The notes under the pieces were generated by a model that was given only the letters and a program-made list of their open reading frames with translations, was not told the DNA's origin and made no database searches. A DNA stretch of 64,000 nucleotides, taken from the NCBI GenBank assembly GCA_003168375.1, contig PMSI01000001.1, positions 1,240,001 to 1,304,000 of the forward strand, read 5' to 3'. The translations under genes were made by a program, and so were the position numbers. Numbering within the stretch: the stretch's first letter is position 1; each line of letters starts with the position of its first letter. Source of the DNA: Vulcanimicrobiota bacterium. GTDB lineage: Bacteria > Vulcanimicrobiota > Vulcanimicrobiia > Vulcanimicrobiales > Vulcanimicrobiaceae. Of this stretch, positions 25,309 to 33,505 are shown one piece after another.

Positions 25309-26723
25309 TCGAATCCACCAGCGGTCGCTTCGACCGCACCGACCACGCTCTCGTCATCGGCCTGGGCCGCAGTGGCCGTGCGAGCGTCGAGGTGCTGCGC
25401 GCGCGGATCGGCTCGGTCGTCGCGACCGACGAAGCGCCGCCCGAGCAGCTTGCCGACGCGCTCGACGAGTTGCGCGCCGCGAACGTCACCTTCGTCCCGC
25501 CGAGCGAACTCGAGGCGGCGCTCGAGCACGTCACCGTCGCCGTGCTCTCGCCGGGGATCGCGCTCAACAACCCGCTCGTGCGCCGCGTGCAGGCCGCCGG
25601 GATCCCGGTCTTCAGCGAGGTCGAGGTCGCGTACCGGCTGTGCAAGGCGCCGATCGTCGCGGTCACCGGGACCAAGGGCAAGACGACGACCACCGCGCTG
25701 GTCGGCGCACTGTTCGCCGCCGCCGGCAAGACCGTGCACGTCGGCGGCAACATCGGCAACCCGCTGATCCGCGAGACCGTCGACGCCGCGGCCGGCGACT
25801 GGGTCGTCGCGGAGGTCTCGTCGTTCCAGTTGGAGTCGATCCGCTCGTTCAAGCCGCGCATCTCGCTGATCCTCAACGTCACGCCCGATCACCTCGACCG
25901 CTACCACTCGATGGAAGAGTACGCCGAAGCGAAGTTCCGCATCTTCACCAACCAAGGCCCGGGCGACACGTTCGTCGGCAACCTCGACGATCCGATCGTC
26001 GCATCGGCGTCGGAAGGACAGTACGGCGACCGCATCAAGACCCCCGCGCTGTGGTTCTCGGACGAGCCGCACCGCCAGTCGACGCTCTATCTGCGCAACC
26101 ACGAGCTGATCGTGTACGCGCCGCCGACCGGCGATCCGCGCCCGGTCGACATCCTGCCGGTGCGCGAGATCGCACTGCTCGGCCGCCACAACGTCGAGAA
26201 CGTGATGGGCGCCGTCCTGGTCGCGCTCGCCGCCGGCTTGCCGGTCGCAGCGATCCGCGAAGGCGTGCGCACGTTCCGTCCGCTCGGCCACCGGCTGGAG
26301 CCCGTCGCCGAAGTCGACGGCGTGCAGTACGTCGATGACTCGAAGGCGACCAACCCCGGCTCGGTGATCGCCGCGATGCGCGCCTTCGCCGAGAAACCGA
26401 TCGTGCTGATCGCCGGCGGCAAAGCAAAAGGCACCGATTTCGCCGAGATGGGGAAGGTGATCAGCTCGCGCGCGAAGGCCGTCGTGCTGATCGGCGACGC
26501 CGCCGAAGAGATCGCGGGCGTGGTGAAGCGCGCCAAAGTCGAGTTGGCGAGCTCGATGGAGGACGCGGTCGCGCGAGCACGCGATCTCGCCGACCCGGGC
26601 GACGTCATCCTGCTTTCGCCGGGCTGCGCCTCGTTCGACATGTTCCGCTCCGCCGAACACCGCGGCGAACAATTCGCCAACGCCGTCCACGCCCTCGAAA
26701 AACCCGTCGCAAGTGCACGTTAA
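25305..26723 (+). CDS. murD: UDP-MurNAc-L-alanine:D-glutamate ligase
   Basis: MurD adds D-glutamate to UDP-MurNAc-L-Ala. The 472-residue protein starts at ATG 25305 inside the mraY stop (ATGA). It has a Rossmann N-terminus (ALVIGLGRSGRASVEVL), the P-loop AVTGTKGKTTTTAL, the conserved EVSSFQLE and 'NVTPDHLDRYHSMEEY' segments, and 'YVDDSKATNPGSV' plus 'LLSPGCASFDMF' in the C-terminal domain. The length is typical. It overlaps ftsW by 11 bases. Confidence 0.96.
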   Translation: MIESTSGRFDRTDHALVIGLGRSGRASVEVLRARIGSVVATDEAPPEQLADALDELRAANVTFVPPSELEAALEHVTVAVLSPGIALNNPLVRRVQAAGIPVFSEVEVAYRLCKAPIVAVTGTKGKTTTTALVGALFAAAGKTVHVGGNIGNPLIRETVDAAAGDWVVAEVSSFQLESIRSFKPRISLILNVTPDHLDRYHSMEEYAEAKFRIFTNQGPGDTFVGNLDDPIVASASEGQYGDRIKTPALWFSDEPHRQSTLYLRNHELIVYAPPTGDPRPVDILPVREIALLGRHNVENVMGAVLVALAAGLPVAAIREGVRTFRPLGHRLEPVAEVDGVQYVDDSKATNPGSVIAAMRAFAEKPIVLIAGGKAKGTDFAEMGKVISSRAKAVVLIGDAAEEIAGVVKRAKVELASSMEDAVARARDLADPGDVILLSPGCASFDMFRSAEHRGEQFANAVHALEKPVASAR

Positions 26724-27915
26724 CCCGCAAACCGCCCGAGCTCACCGGGCTAACGCCCCAAACCCTAATGTCACCCTGAGCCTGTCGAAGGGCGAACCCT
26801 GGTCCGCCGGCCGCCATCGCGTCACGCTCAAACCGCCGGATGCACTGCTGCTCGGTTCGGTCGCGTTTTTGATCGCGCTCGGGCTCGTCATGGTCTTCAG
26901 CGCCTCGAGCGCGACCGCGTACGCCGACTACCACGACACCGCGCACTATCTCAAGCGCCAAGTCATCTATCTGCTGGTCGGCCTGGTGCTGGCGTATGTC
27001 GTCTACCGCCTCGACTACCGCAAGCTGCGCGGGATCGCACCGGCGGTCGTCGCGGTGACGTTCGTGCTACTGGTGGTGACGCTGATCCCGCACGTCGGGT
27101 TTGCCGCCGGCGGTTCGCGCCGCTGGCTCGGCCTGCACGCGCTCTCGTTCCAGCCCTCGGAACTCGGCAAGCTCGCGCTGGTGCTGTTCCTCGCCGCGAA
27201 GCTCTCACAGCTCGGCGAAGGGATTCGCTCGCTCTCGAAAGGCGTCGCGCCGGCGCTGTTCGTCACGCTGCTGCTCGCGGCGCCGGTCTTCGTCGAGCCC
27301 GACATGGGGACGGGCTCGCTCTACATCTTCACCGCGTTCGCGATCCTGTTCGCCGCCGGCGCGCGCTTCGAGCACCTGATCATGTGCGCGCTCGCCATGC
27401 TCCCGGCCGCGGCGATCGCGGTCGGCTCGTCGGCCTACAAGCGCGCCCGCGTCTTCGCCTTCCTCGACCCGTGGAAGGACGCGCAGAACACCGGCTTCCA
27501 CATCGTGCAGTCGCTGCTCGCGCTCGGCAGCGGCGGCCTGTTCGGCCTGGGCCTGGGCGCCTCTCGCCAGAAATACTTCTACCTGCCGATGCCGCACACC
27601 GACTTCATCTTCGCCGTGATCGGTGAAGAGCTGGGGATGCTGGGCTGCATCACGGTGATCGCGCTCTTCGTGCTGTTCGCGGTCCGCGCCGTTACGCTCG
27701 CGATCAAGTGCCCGGACCGCTTCGGCATGCTGCTCGCGCTCGGCTGCACGTTCATGATCGTGATCCAAGCCTTCATCAACATCGGCGTCGTCACGTCGTC
27801 CTGGCCGGTCACCGGCGTCCCGCTCCCCTTCATATCGTTCGGCGGCACCTCGCTAGTCGTCTGCCTCATCGCGGTAGCCCTCATCGCCAACATCACCCGC
27901 CACCGCCATGCGTAA
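26713..27915 (+). CDS. ftsW: Peptidoglycan glycosyltransferase FtsW with repeat-encoded N-terminus
   Basis: FtsW polymerises septal peptidoglycan from lipid II (SEDS family). The 400-residue protein has ten membrane helices and the SEDS signatures 'GGSRRWLGLHALSFQPSELGKLALV', 'EPDMGTGSL', 'QNTGFHIVQSLLALGSGGLFGLGLGASRQK' and 'GVPLPFISFGGTS'. The native protein should begin near 'KPPDALLLG' (residue 41), but no ATG, GTG or TTG start is available there. The GTG at 26713 lies upstream of a repeat, so residues 20-27 (VTLSLSKG) are repeat-encoded and translated. It overlaps murD. Confidence 0.94.
   Translation: MHVNPQTARAHRANAPNPNVTLSLSKGEPWSAGRHRVTLKPPDALLLGSVAFLIALGLVMVFSASSATAYADYHDTAHYLKRQVIYLLVGLVLAYVVYRLDYRKLRGIAPAVVAVTFVLLVVTLIPHVGFAAGGSRRWLGLHALSFQPSELGKLALVLFLAAKLSQLGEGIRSLSKGVAPALFVTLLLAAPVFVEPDMGTGSLYIFTAFAILFAAGARFEHLIMCALAMLPAAAIAVGSSAYKRARVFAFLDPWKDAQNTGFHIVQSLLALGSGGLFGLGLGASRQKYFYLPMPHTDFIFAVIGEELGMLGCITVIALFVLFAVRAVTLAIKCPDRFGMLLALGCTFMIVIQAFINIGVVTSSWPVTGVPLPFISFGGTSLVVCLIAVALIANITRHRHA
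26769..26795 (+). repeat. CTTGTCGAAGG repeat, short form, inside ftsW
   Basis: TGTCACCCTGAGCCTGTCGA plus AGGGCGA in the VTLSLSKG frame, between the ftsW start codon and the first membrane helix. Confidence 0.9.
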
Positions 27916-27932
27916 CGCCCTTGTCGTCCTCC

Positions 27933-28928
27933 ATGCGTAGCAAACCCGCGGCGCCGGCGCGAATCATTGTCACCCTTGTCACCCTGAGCTGCCTCATTGT
28001 CACCCTGAGCTTGTCGAAGGGGGACAATGCCACCGCCCTCGCCGCCGACGCTCCCGTCCCCTCGCTGCTGGTCGCAACGCCCACGTTCTTGGTGTACGCC
28101 GAAGGCGACCACCGCAACGCGGCCGTCGCGGGCGGCGGCGCGACCGGTTACCGCATCTTGGGCACGATCGCGGACGGCAGCGTGGTGGTGAGCTACGACG
28201 ACGGCGCGTTCGGCGCCGTCGAGACCGTCTCGCCGAGCCTCCAGTCGCGCAAGATCAAGACGTTCGCGCGCGGCACGGCGATCTTCCGCGGCAACGAAGG
28301 CTTCCTCGCGCTCGAGTCGGGCTCGCAGCTCGTGCGCCGCTACGACGCGCGCGGCTCGCTGGTCGGCGCGCCGACCGCGGCGCTCGGCGTGAGCGAAGCG
28401 CTCGGCGTCGGCGATTCGATCATCACGCTCGGCAGCGGACGGCTGCGCGTGTGGGACCGCAACGGCCGTTTGCAGCGCGACGTCCTCATGGACGGCAACT
28501 CGCTGGTCCCGCTCCCCGACGACCGCTTCGCGGTGAACGACGTGCGCGACGGCGAGGTGCGCGCGTACACCACCGCGCTCGAACAAACCGCCACGCTGCG
28601 CTACGTCGGCCTGCCGGCGCGCGCGATCGCCACCGCGCCCGACGGCACGCTCGCCGTCCTTGCCGGCAATCCCGGCTGCACGCTCCCCAACGCCGAGATC
28701 GACGTCTTCACCGACCTGCACGCGCAGCCCGTCGCGCGCATCCACGACAACGTCACCTCGACAACGGCGCTCGCGGTCGGCCCCGACTTCGTCTACGCCG
28801 TCAACGCCCCGTGCCGCAGCGGCGAAGAGGGCTCGATCGCCGTCTTCACGCGAACCGGCGCCCAATACGGCATCATGCACAGCCTCGGCACGCCAACATC
28901 GCTCCTCCCCTTCACCGCGAAGCGCTAA
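27933..28928 (+). CDS. Exported propeller-like protein with repeat-derived leader
   Basis: This 331-residue protein follows ftsW by 17 bases. The body (residues about 45-331) has repeated strands of about 40 residues (GYRILGTIADGSVVVSYDDG, AIFRGNEGFLALESG, DSIITLGSGRLRVWDRNG, DGTLAVLAGNPGC), which suggests a beta-propeller. The leader reads IIVTLVTLSCLIVTLSLSKG and looks like a signal peptide, but nearly all of it is encoded by three concatenated repeat copies. No in-frame start lies after the repeats. No catalytic motif is visible. Position in the dcw cluster hints at an envelope role only. Confidence 0.65.
   Translation: MRSKPAAPARIIVTLVTLSCLIVTLSLSKGDNATALAADAPVPSLLVATPTFLVYAEGDHRNAAVAGGGATGYRILGTIADGSVVVSYDDGAFGAVETVSPSLQSRKIKTFARGTAIFRGNEGFLALESGSQLVRRYDARGSLVGAPTAALGVSEALGVGDSIITLGSGRLRVWDRNGRLQRDVLMDGNSLVPLPDDRFAVNDVRDGEVRAYTTALEQTATLRYVGLPARAIATAPDGTLAVLAGNPGCTLPNAEIDVFTDLHAQPVARIHDNVTSTTALAVGPDFVYAVNAPCRSGEEGSIAVFTRTGAQYGIMHSLGTPTSLLPFTAKR
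27967..28025 (+). repeat. Concatenated CTTGTCGAAGG repeats in the propeller-protein leader
   Basis: Two truncated copies (TTGTCACCC and TTGTCACCCTGAGCTGCC) are followed by a complete one (ATTGTCACCCTGAGCTTGTC, GAAGGGGGA). Together they encode a run of hydrophobic residues. Confidence 0.9.
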
Positions 28929-28956
28929 AGGTTGGGCGGCGAACGCCGCCCTTCCA
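28928..28956. repeat. AAAGGTTGGGCGGC hairpin repeat (copy 1)
   Basis: A 7-bp stem GGGCGGC/GCCGCCC with loop GAAC, flanked by AAAGGTT and TTCC, directly follows the propeller gene stop. The same unit occurs at 32182 and 34893. It may act as a terminator although the U-run is short. Confidence 0.75.
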
Positions 28957-28982
28957 TTTCAAAGTGGCGTGGCACCACCCCG

Positions 28983-29030
28983 ATGTCACCCTGATCCTTC
29001 GACAGGCTCAGGATGACGTCGAAGGGCGAA
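28983..29030 (+). repeat. CTTGTCGAAGG-family palindrome, long form
   Basis: TGTCACCCTGATCCTTCGAC followed by AGGCTCAGGATGACGTCGAA. This is the long form in which the repeat core is followed by its own inverse, giving a hairpin. Confidence 0.88.
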
Positions 29031-29050
29031 CGATGTGACGGGCGTGCGAT

Positions 29051-31123
29051 GTGCCGGACGCCGCTGCTTCAGGGAATCCTCACGCTTTGGCTAATGGTCA
29101 CAGCGTGAAGCGGCCGCCCGGGATCCTCGCCGCGTCGCTCAGCGTCGCGTTCTTCCTGATCCCGCTCTATCCGGCGTTCATCGGGTTGACCGGAGCACCG
29201 GTCCCGGGAATCTTGCTCCTCCCGCGGTCGCTGACGATCGCGCTGCTCGTACTCGTCGCTGCGATCGTCGCGTATTGGGCGTTGCTGCTCTCGGCGATGC
29301 CGCGCCGGCCGATGCCGACGCTGCTCCCCGTCGCTGCGCTCCCCGCCGCGGTGCTACTCTCGGCGCTGCTCGGATTCGATCCGCTCGCCGGCGCCGTCTT
29401 CATCGCGATCCTGCTCTTCGGCGTGATCGCGCACGCGACGATCTTGCGCTTTTATCGCCTGCCGAGCGTCATCCCGGCGATCCTCAGGGCGTACTTGCTC
29501 TCGGGGATGCTGGCCTCACTGCTCGCGATCGTGCTCGTGTACGCGCGAGAACCGGCCGGCATGTACACGATTGGGCACGGCCGCGCGATCGGAACGTTCG
29601 TACTGCCGGGAGAACTCGCGGGATACCTCATCGTGTTCGTCCCGGTCGCGCTCGCGCTCACGCAGGCGAAGAAGCTGAACCTGGACGCGCTGGCGTGGCC
29701 CGCGCTCGTGCTCGGCTCGATCGCGTTCGTGATGACGTTCTCGCGCGCGGGCTGGGTCGGCATGGCGGCCGCACTCGCCCTGTTCGCGTTCTTGTACCGC
29801 CGCGGTCACGGCGGCACGCGCCTCGCGATCGCGATCGCGTGCGCCGCGGTCCTCGTGCTCGCGCTGATCTTCAACGCGCACCACGATCCGTCCGAGAACT
29901 TCACGCGCTCGTCGATCTGGGCCGGCGCACTCCAGATAACGGCATTCTTCCCGCTCACCGGCATCGGACCGTTCGACTTCGCGCGCATGTACCGACTGTT
30001 CCGCATGCCGGGCGGCGAGCTGCTCGCGTTTCACGCGCACAGCGTGGTCCTGACGATCGCCGCCGAGACGGGACTCGTCGGGCTCGCAGCGCTCATCTTT
30101 GGCTGGTGGCGGTTCGTCGTCGAGCTGCGCGCGCGGCTGCGGCCCGACGCGACCTACGGCGTAGTCGCGCTCGGCATCGCGGCCGGACTCGCCGGCACGT
30201 GGGTGCAAGGTCTGATCGACACGGTCAGCATCGTGATCTTCGGGTTGTGGCTGCCGTTCATGGCGCTCGCCCTCGCCTGCGCCGGCCACGAGCGCCCTGC
30301 GCAAAACGTCGCGCTCGCCCGTCCGCGCAACCCGCGCGCGCGTCGCGTGATCGTCGCGACCGCCGCGGCGTTCGCGCTGCTGTGCGCGTCACTGCAGTTC
30401 GCGTCGAGCGCGCTGTTCTCGCGCTATGCCGCCCCGCTCTCGCTGGTGCGGTATCTCCCGAAGCAGCTCGGGATTCAGATCTACGACGGGCTCACGCGCG
30501 TCATTCCGCTGCCGCTGGTCGACCTGTACCTGACGGACGACGCGCTCGTTCGTCACGACCTGCCGTCGGCCGAACGATACGCCGCCCGAATCCCCGCCGG
30601 CCCGCTCGCGAGCGAGACGCGAGCGCGCGTGGCGCTGGCTCAGGGCGACGAGGAACGCGCGTTTCGACTCTTCTTGGAAGCCGGCGACGACGCGGCGCTG
30701 CAGTCGTACATCAGCATGCGCGCGGACTGGTACAACGGAAACGTGCGCGAGGCGCACCGGCTCGAGGGGATCGTCCGCGACCGTCTCGCCGCCGCCGGAA
30801 CGCGTCCGGACGCGCTAGCCGACAGCTGGTGGCGGCTCGGCACCTACGCCGCGCGGCTCGGCGATCTCCGCGAAGCCGCGCGCGACGCCGACCACGCGAT
30901 CGCGCTCGCTCCGCTGAACACGAAGTACCTCAAAGACGCAGGGGCCTTCGCGCTCCGCCGCGGCGACTGGAGCACCGCCGCCGCCCGCTTCTCGCGCGCC
31001 GCCGAGATCGACCCCACCGACTACACCGCCGCCCGCCTCGCCGTCTACGCCCGCCAAAAACTCTTCGAATCCCAACCCAACCCCACCCCACCGCATCACC
31101 CTGACCCTTCATTGTCACCCTGA
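29051..31123 (+). CDS. O-antigen-ligase-like membrane protein with C-terminal TPR region
   Basis: This 690-residue protein has about twelve membrane helices in its N-terminal 450 residues, including the Wzy_C/WaaL-type segment 'GIGPFDFARMYRLF...HAHSVVLTIAAETGLVGL' with the conserved H(A)HS after a periplasmic loop. Residues about 520-680 are soluble helical repeats resembling TPRs (VALAQGDEERAFRLFLEAGDDAA, DLREAARDADHAIALAPLNTKYLKDAGAFALRRGDW). Proteins of this type ligate O-antigen or polymerise surface glycans. GTG 29051 is used; GTG 29105 is possible. The stop codon is supplied by a repeat (HPDPSLSP then TGA). Confidence 0.8.
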   Translation: MPDAAASGNPHALANGHSVKRPPGILAASLSVAFFLIPLYPAFIGLTGAPVPGILLLPRSLTIALLVLVAAIVAYWALLLSAMPRRPMPTLLPVAALPAAVLLSALLGFDPLAGAVFIAILLFGVIAHATILRFYRLPSVIPAILRAYLLSGMLASLLAIVLVYAREPAGMYTIGHGRAIGTFVLPGELAGYLIVFVPVALALTQAKKLNLDALAWPALVLGSIAFVMTFSRAGWVGMAAALALFAFLYRRGHGGTRLAIAIACAAVLVLALIFNAHHDPSENFTRSSIWAGALQITAFFPLTGIGPFDFARMYRLFRMPGGELLAFHAHSVVLTIAAETGLVGLAALIFGWWRFVVELRARLRPDATYGVVALGIAAGLAGTWVQGLIDTVSIVIFGLWLPFMALALACAGHERPAQNVALARPRNPRARRVIVATAAAFALLCASLQFASSALFSRYAAPLSLVRYLPKQLGIQIYDGLTRVIPLPLVDLYLTDDALVRHDLPSAERYAARIPAGPLASETRARVALAQGDEERAFRLFLEAGDDAALQSYISMRADWYNGNVREAHRLEGIVRDRLAAAGTRPDALADSWWRLGTYAARLGDLREAARDADHAIALAPLNTKYLKDAGAFALRRGDWSTAAARFSRAAEIDPTDYTAARLAVYARQKLFESQPNPTPPHHPDPSLSP

Positions 31124-31141
31124 GCCTGTCGAAGGGCGGGG
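31094..31141 (+). repeat. CTTGTCGAAGG-family repeat forming the 3' end of the O-antigen-ligase gene
   Basis: A truncated unit (CATCACCCTGACCCTTC) is followed by a complete short form (ATTGTCACCCTGAGCCTGTC, GAAGGGCGGG). The TGA stop of the upstream gene is the TGA of CACCCTGAG. Confidence 0.9.
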
Positions 31142-31150
31142 GAAGTGCGC

Positions 31151-31480
31151 CTAGAGTTCGTGCCGCAGCAATTCCCGGAGCGACTCCAAGCCGGCCGTCG
31201 CTGTCTGCCAAACGACGGCATCATCCACCTCGTCGTAATCATGCCGGTAGACATTGCCGGCGCCGGCGATCCCCGTCCAGGGGACGCCTGGGTATCGATC
31301 TTTCAGGTTATCGGAAAGGCGTCGGCTAGCTTCGGAAATGATCTCGAGATTCCGCAGCACCGCATCGCGAATCATCGGAGTGCGAACGAAGACGTCCTCA
31401 GTAACATCTGTCAAATAGTCATCGATCGCACGGATTGCTTTGGCGACGTGCGCGAGATACGTCGTGTCGCGGCCGTTCAC
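31151..31480 (-). CDS. hepT: HepT-like HEPN ribonuclease toxin
   Basis: This 109-residue all-helical protein of the HepT/DUF86 family has the C-terminal signature GNVYRHDYDEVDDAVVW (residues about 74-90), which corresponds to the R-x4-H-x-Y region of HEPN ribonucleases. Here the usual arginine four residues before the histidine is a glycine and an arginine sits next to the histidine, as in the 'GN..RH.Y' subclass. HepT proteins cut RNA and are neutralised by MntA through adenylylation of the tyrosine. The ATG overlaps the mntA stop (ATGA). The pair is inverted relative to the dcw genes around it. Confidence 0.82.
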   Translation of the reverse strand: MNGRDTTYLAHVAKAIRAIDDYLTDVTEDVFVRTPMIRDAVLRNLEIISEASRRLSDNLKDRYPGVPWTGIAGAGNVYRHDYDEVDDAVVWQTATAGLESLRELLRHEL

Positions 31481-32085
31481 GTGCCGAAGATCGGAACGCC
31501 GGTTCTCTCCACAGCGATCTTGAAGGCGCTCGGAAACGTCTGCTCGTTGGACAAGTCCACGCGGCGCCCAAGCCGCTGCTCGATATACGCCTGGGTGTCC
31601 GCTATGTCAAATGCCGAGAGTCGCAGACCCGGGCGAAAGCGCGCCAGCAGATCGACATCGTTCGGATGCGATTTGCGGCGCGAGACGCTGCCGAACAGTC
31701 GCAGCGATTCGATCCCACGTCGGCGCAGTTCGGGCTCCTCTGCCTTGAGCACGCGGACGATTTCGTCGCGCAGGTCGGACTCGCCGGGCGGGGATTTTAT
31801 CGCGATGATGATTGCGTGATCGTCGCGCGGGTCGCGGGCGACCAGGCCGGCCTCGGGCGAGGGCGGACCTAGGGAGAGGCCTCGCAGCCGAGCGCGGATC
31901 CCCTTGATGTGTCGCTCGACCGCTCGATCGGGCTCGTTCGGCAAGGAAACGACGATCGCAGAGGGGCTCCGCGCGAAGGCATACGTCGTCACGCCGTGTC
32001 CTTCGAGAAAGTCGACGACGGCTTCGGTGATCGCCCGATCGTTCGCGTCGGGCCCGCGTGCACTGGACGAGGCAGTCACATTCAT
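31477..32085 (-). CDS. mntA: MntA-like nucleotidyltransferase antitoxin with extra N-terminal domain
   Basis: The C-terminal 100 residues carry the minimal nucleotidyltransferase motif LFGSVSRRKSHPNDVDLLARF (GS-x10-D-x-D). MntA antitoxins use it to AMPylate HepT. The N-terminal 100 residues (AITEAVVDFLEGHGVTTYAF..., IVVSLPNEPDRAVERHIKGIRARL) form an additional alpha/beta domain that is not part of minimal MntA and that I do not recognise. The 202-residue product starts at ATG 32085. Its gene is followed by hepT with a four-base overlap, the usual order being reversed in some systems. Confidence 0.78.
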   Translation of the reverse strand: MNVTASSSARGPDANDRAITEAVVDFLEGHGVTTYAFARSPSAIVVSLPNEPDRAVERHIKGIRARLRGLSLGPPSPEAGLVARDPRDDHAIIIAIKSPPGESDLRDEIVRVLKAEEPELRRRGIESLRLFGSVSRRKSHPNDVDLLARFRPGLRLSAFDIADTQAYIEQRLGRRVDLSNEQTFPSAFKIAVERTGVPIFGT

Positions 32086-32140
32086 ACAATTCCGCGTCCG
32101 GGCTATCGTTCCCGGCCCCAGGCGGCCCGCCCCCGGCCGC

Positions 32141-32181
32141 TGTCATCCTGACCCTTCGACAAGCTCAAGCGAAGGGCGAAC
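32141..32181 (+). repeat. CTTGTCGAAGG-family repeat between mntA and murG
   Basis: TGTCATCCTGACCCTTCGAC with AAGCTCAAGCGAAGGGCGAA. It is immediately followed by the second hairpin repeat family at 32182. Confidence 0.88.
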
Positions 32182-32211
32182 AAAGGTTGGCCGGCTGACG
32201 CCGGCCTTCCG
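32182..32211. repeat. AAAGGTTGG hairpin repeat (copy 2, compensated stem)
   Basis: The stem is GGCCGGC/GCCGGCC with loop TGAC. Compared with the other two copies (GGGCGGC/GCCGCCC) the third pair is swapped from G-C to C-G on both arms, so pairing is kept. Confidence 0.75.
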
Positions 32212-32252
32212 TCGTCATGCCCGTGCGCACCCCGCCGAGCGACACCCCCTAA

Positions 32253-32300
32253 TGTCATCCTGACCCTTCGACAAGCTCAGGATGACGTCGAAGGGCGGGG
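32253..32300 (+). repeat. CTTGTCGAAGG-family palindrome, long form, upstream of murG
   Basis: TGTCATCCTGACCCTTCGAC followed by AAGCTCAGGATGACGTCGAA and GGGCGGGG. GTCATCCTGA/TCAGGATGAC are perfect inverted arms. It lies about 50 bases upstream of the murG start, so it sits in the untranslated leader. Confidence 0.92.
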
Positions 32301-32347
32301 ATCGCGAAGGGCGGGGGACGCGCCCCGAAAATCGAACCCCCGTTGAC

Positions 32348-33505
32348 GTGAAGCTGCGCGTCGCGTTCACCGGCGGAGGGACCGGCGGCCACGTCTATCC
32401 GGCGCTCGCGATCGACGACGCGCTGCGCGCCGCGGAGCCGCCCGGCGTCTACGAAGCGCGCTTTTTCGGCAACCGCCACGGCCTCGAAGCGACGCTGGTG
32501 ACGACGATCCCGCTCACGTTCGTTCCGAGCGCGCCGCTGCAGCGCTCGTTCTCGCTCTCCACCGTGCGCACCATCGTCGCGAACAGCGCCGGCGTCGTGG
32601 TCGCGCTCGGCGCGCTGGCGCGCTTCAAACCGAACCTCGTCGTCGCGACCGGCGGTTACGTCTGCTTCCCGGTCGTCGTCGCCGCGCGCATCCTGCGTCT
32701 GCTGCGCATCATCCCCGCGCGCATCGCGCTGCTCGAGATCAACGTCACCCCCGGCCTGACGAACCGGCTCCTCACACCGCTGGTCGACGAAGTCTGGACG
32801 ACCTACGCCGCCTCCGAACGCTCCTTCGGGCGGAAGACCGTCGTGACGGGCGCGCCGGTGCGCGCCTCGCTGCGCGTCGTGAAGGACGCGCCGAGCGCGC
32901 GCGAGCGTCTCGGCCTCGACCCCGACCGCACCACCGTCGTCGTGATGGGCGGCAGCCAGGGCGCGCGCTCGATCAACGAGGCGGTCACGGCGCTGGTGAC
33001 CCGCCGCACGCTGCCCTACAACTGGCAGGTTCTGCACGTCTGCGGCGCGCGCGACTACGTGTACATGCAGGCCGAACAGCGCGAGCTCGCGCCCGGCAAC
33101 CGCGTCGTGCTCGTGCCGTATCTCGACGATCCGGCCGACGCCTACGCCGCCGCCGACGTGCTGATCGCCCGCTCCGGCGCCTCGACCCTGGCCGAGGCGG
33201 CGGTCACCGGCACCCCGAGCATTCTGATCCCGTATCCGTTCGCCGCCGATCAGCACCAGGCGCACAACGCCGCCCTGTTCGAAAGCGCCGGCGCCGCGGT
33301 CGTCCTCCCCGACGCGAAGGTCGACGGCGACCTGCTGTGGTGGACGCTGCGCGAGATCCTCGACACCGACCAGGTCGTGACGATGCGACGGGCCGCACGG
33401 TCGCTGGCGCCGCGCAACGCAGCTGCGACAATTGTCGAACGGATCGGGCGCATCGTTCCCGCGCGGGTGCAAGACGGCGCCGAAGCGAACGAACAACACC
33501 CGTGA
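32348..33505 (+). CDS. murG: Lipid II synthase MurG
   Basis: MurG transfers GlcNAc to lipid I at the inner face of the membrane. The 385-residue GT-B protein starts at GTG 32348 just before the first conserved strand and the glycine-rich loop FTGGGTGGHVYPALAI. Further signatures are 'PNLVVATGGYVCFPVV', 'VMGGSQGARSINEAV', 'ARSGASTLAEAAVTGTPSILIPYP' and 'ADQHQAHNAALF'. An in-frame extension to 32282 would translate repeat sequence and is not needed. It overlaps murC (GTGA). Confidence 0.95.
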   Translation: MKLRVAFTGGGTGGHVYPALAIDDALRAAEPPGVYEARFFGNRHGLEATLVTTIPLTFVPSAPLQRSFSLSTVRTIVANSAGVVVALGALARFKPNLVVATGGYVCFPVVVAARILRLLRIIPARIALLEINVTPGLTNRLLTPLVDEVWTTYAASERSFGRKTVVTGAPVRASLRVVKDAPSARERLGLDPDRTTVVVMGGSQGARSINEAVTALVTRRTLPYNWQVLHVCGARDYVYMQAEQRELAPGNRVVLVPYLDDPADAYAAADVLIARSGASTLAEAAVTGTPSILIPYPFAADQHQAHNAALFESAGAAVVLPDAKVDGDLLWWTLREILDTDQVVTMRRAARSLAPRNAAATIVERIGRIVPARVQDGAEANEQHP

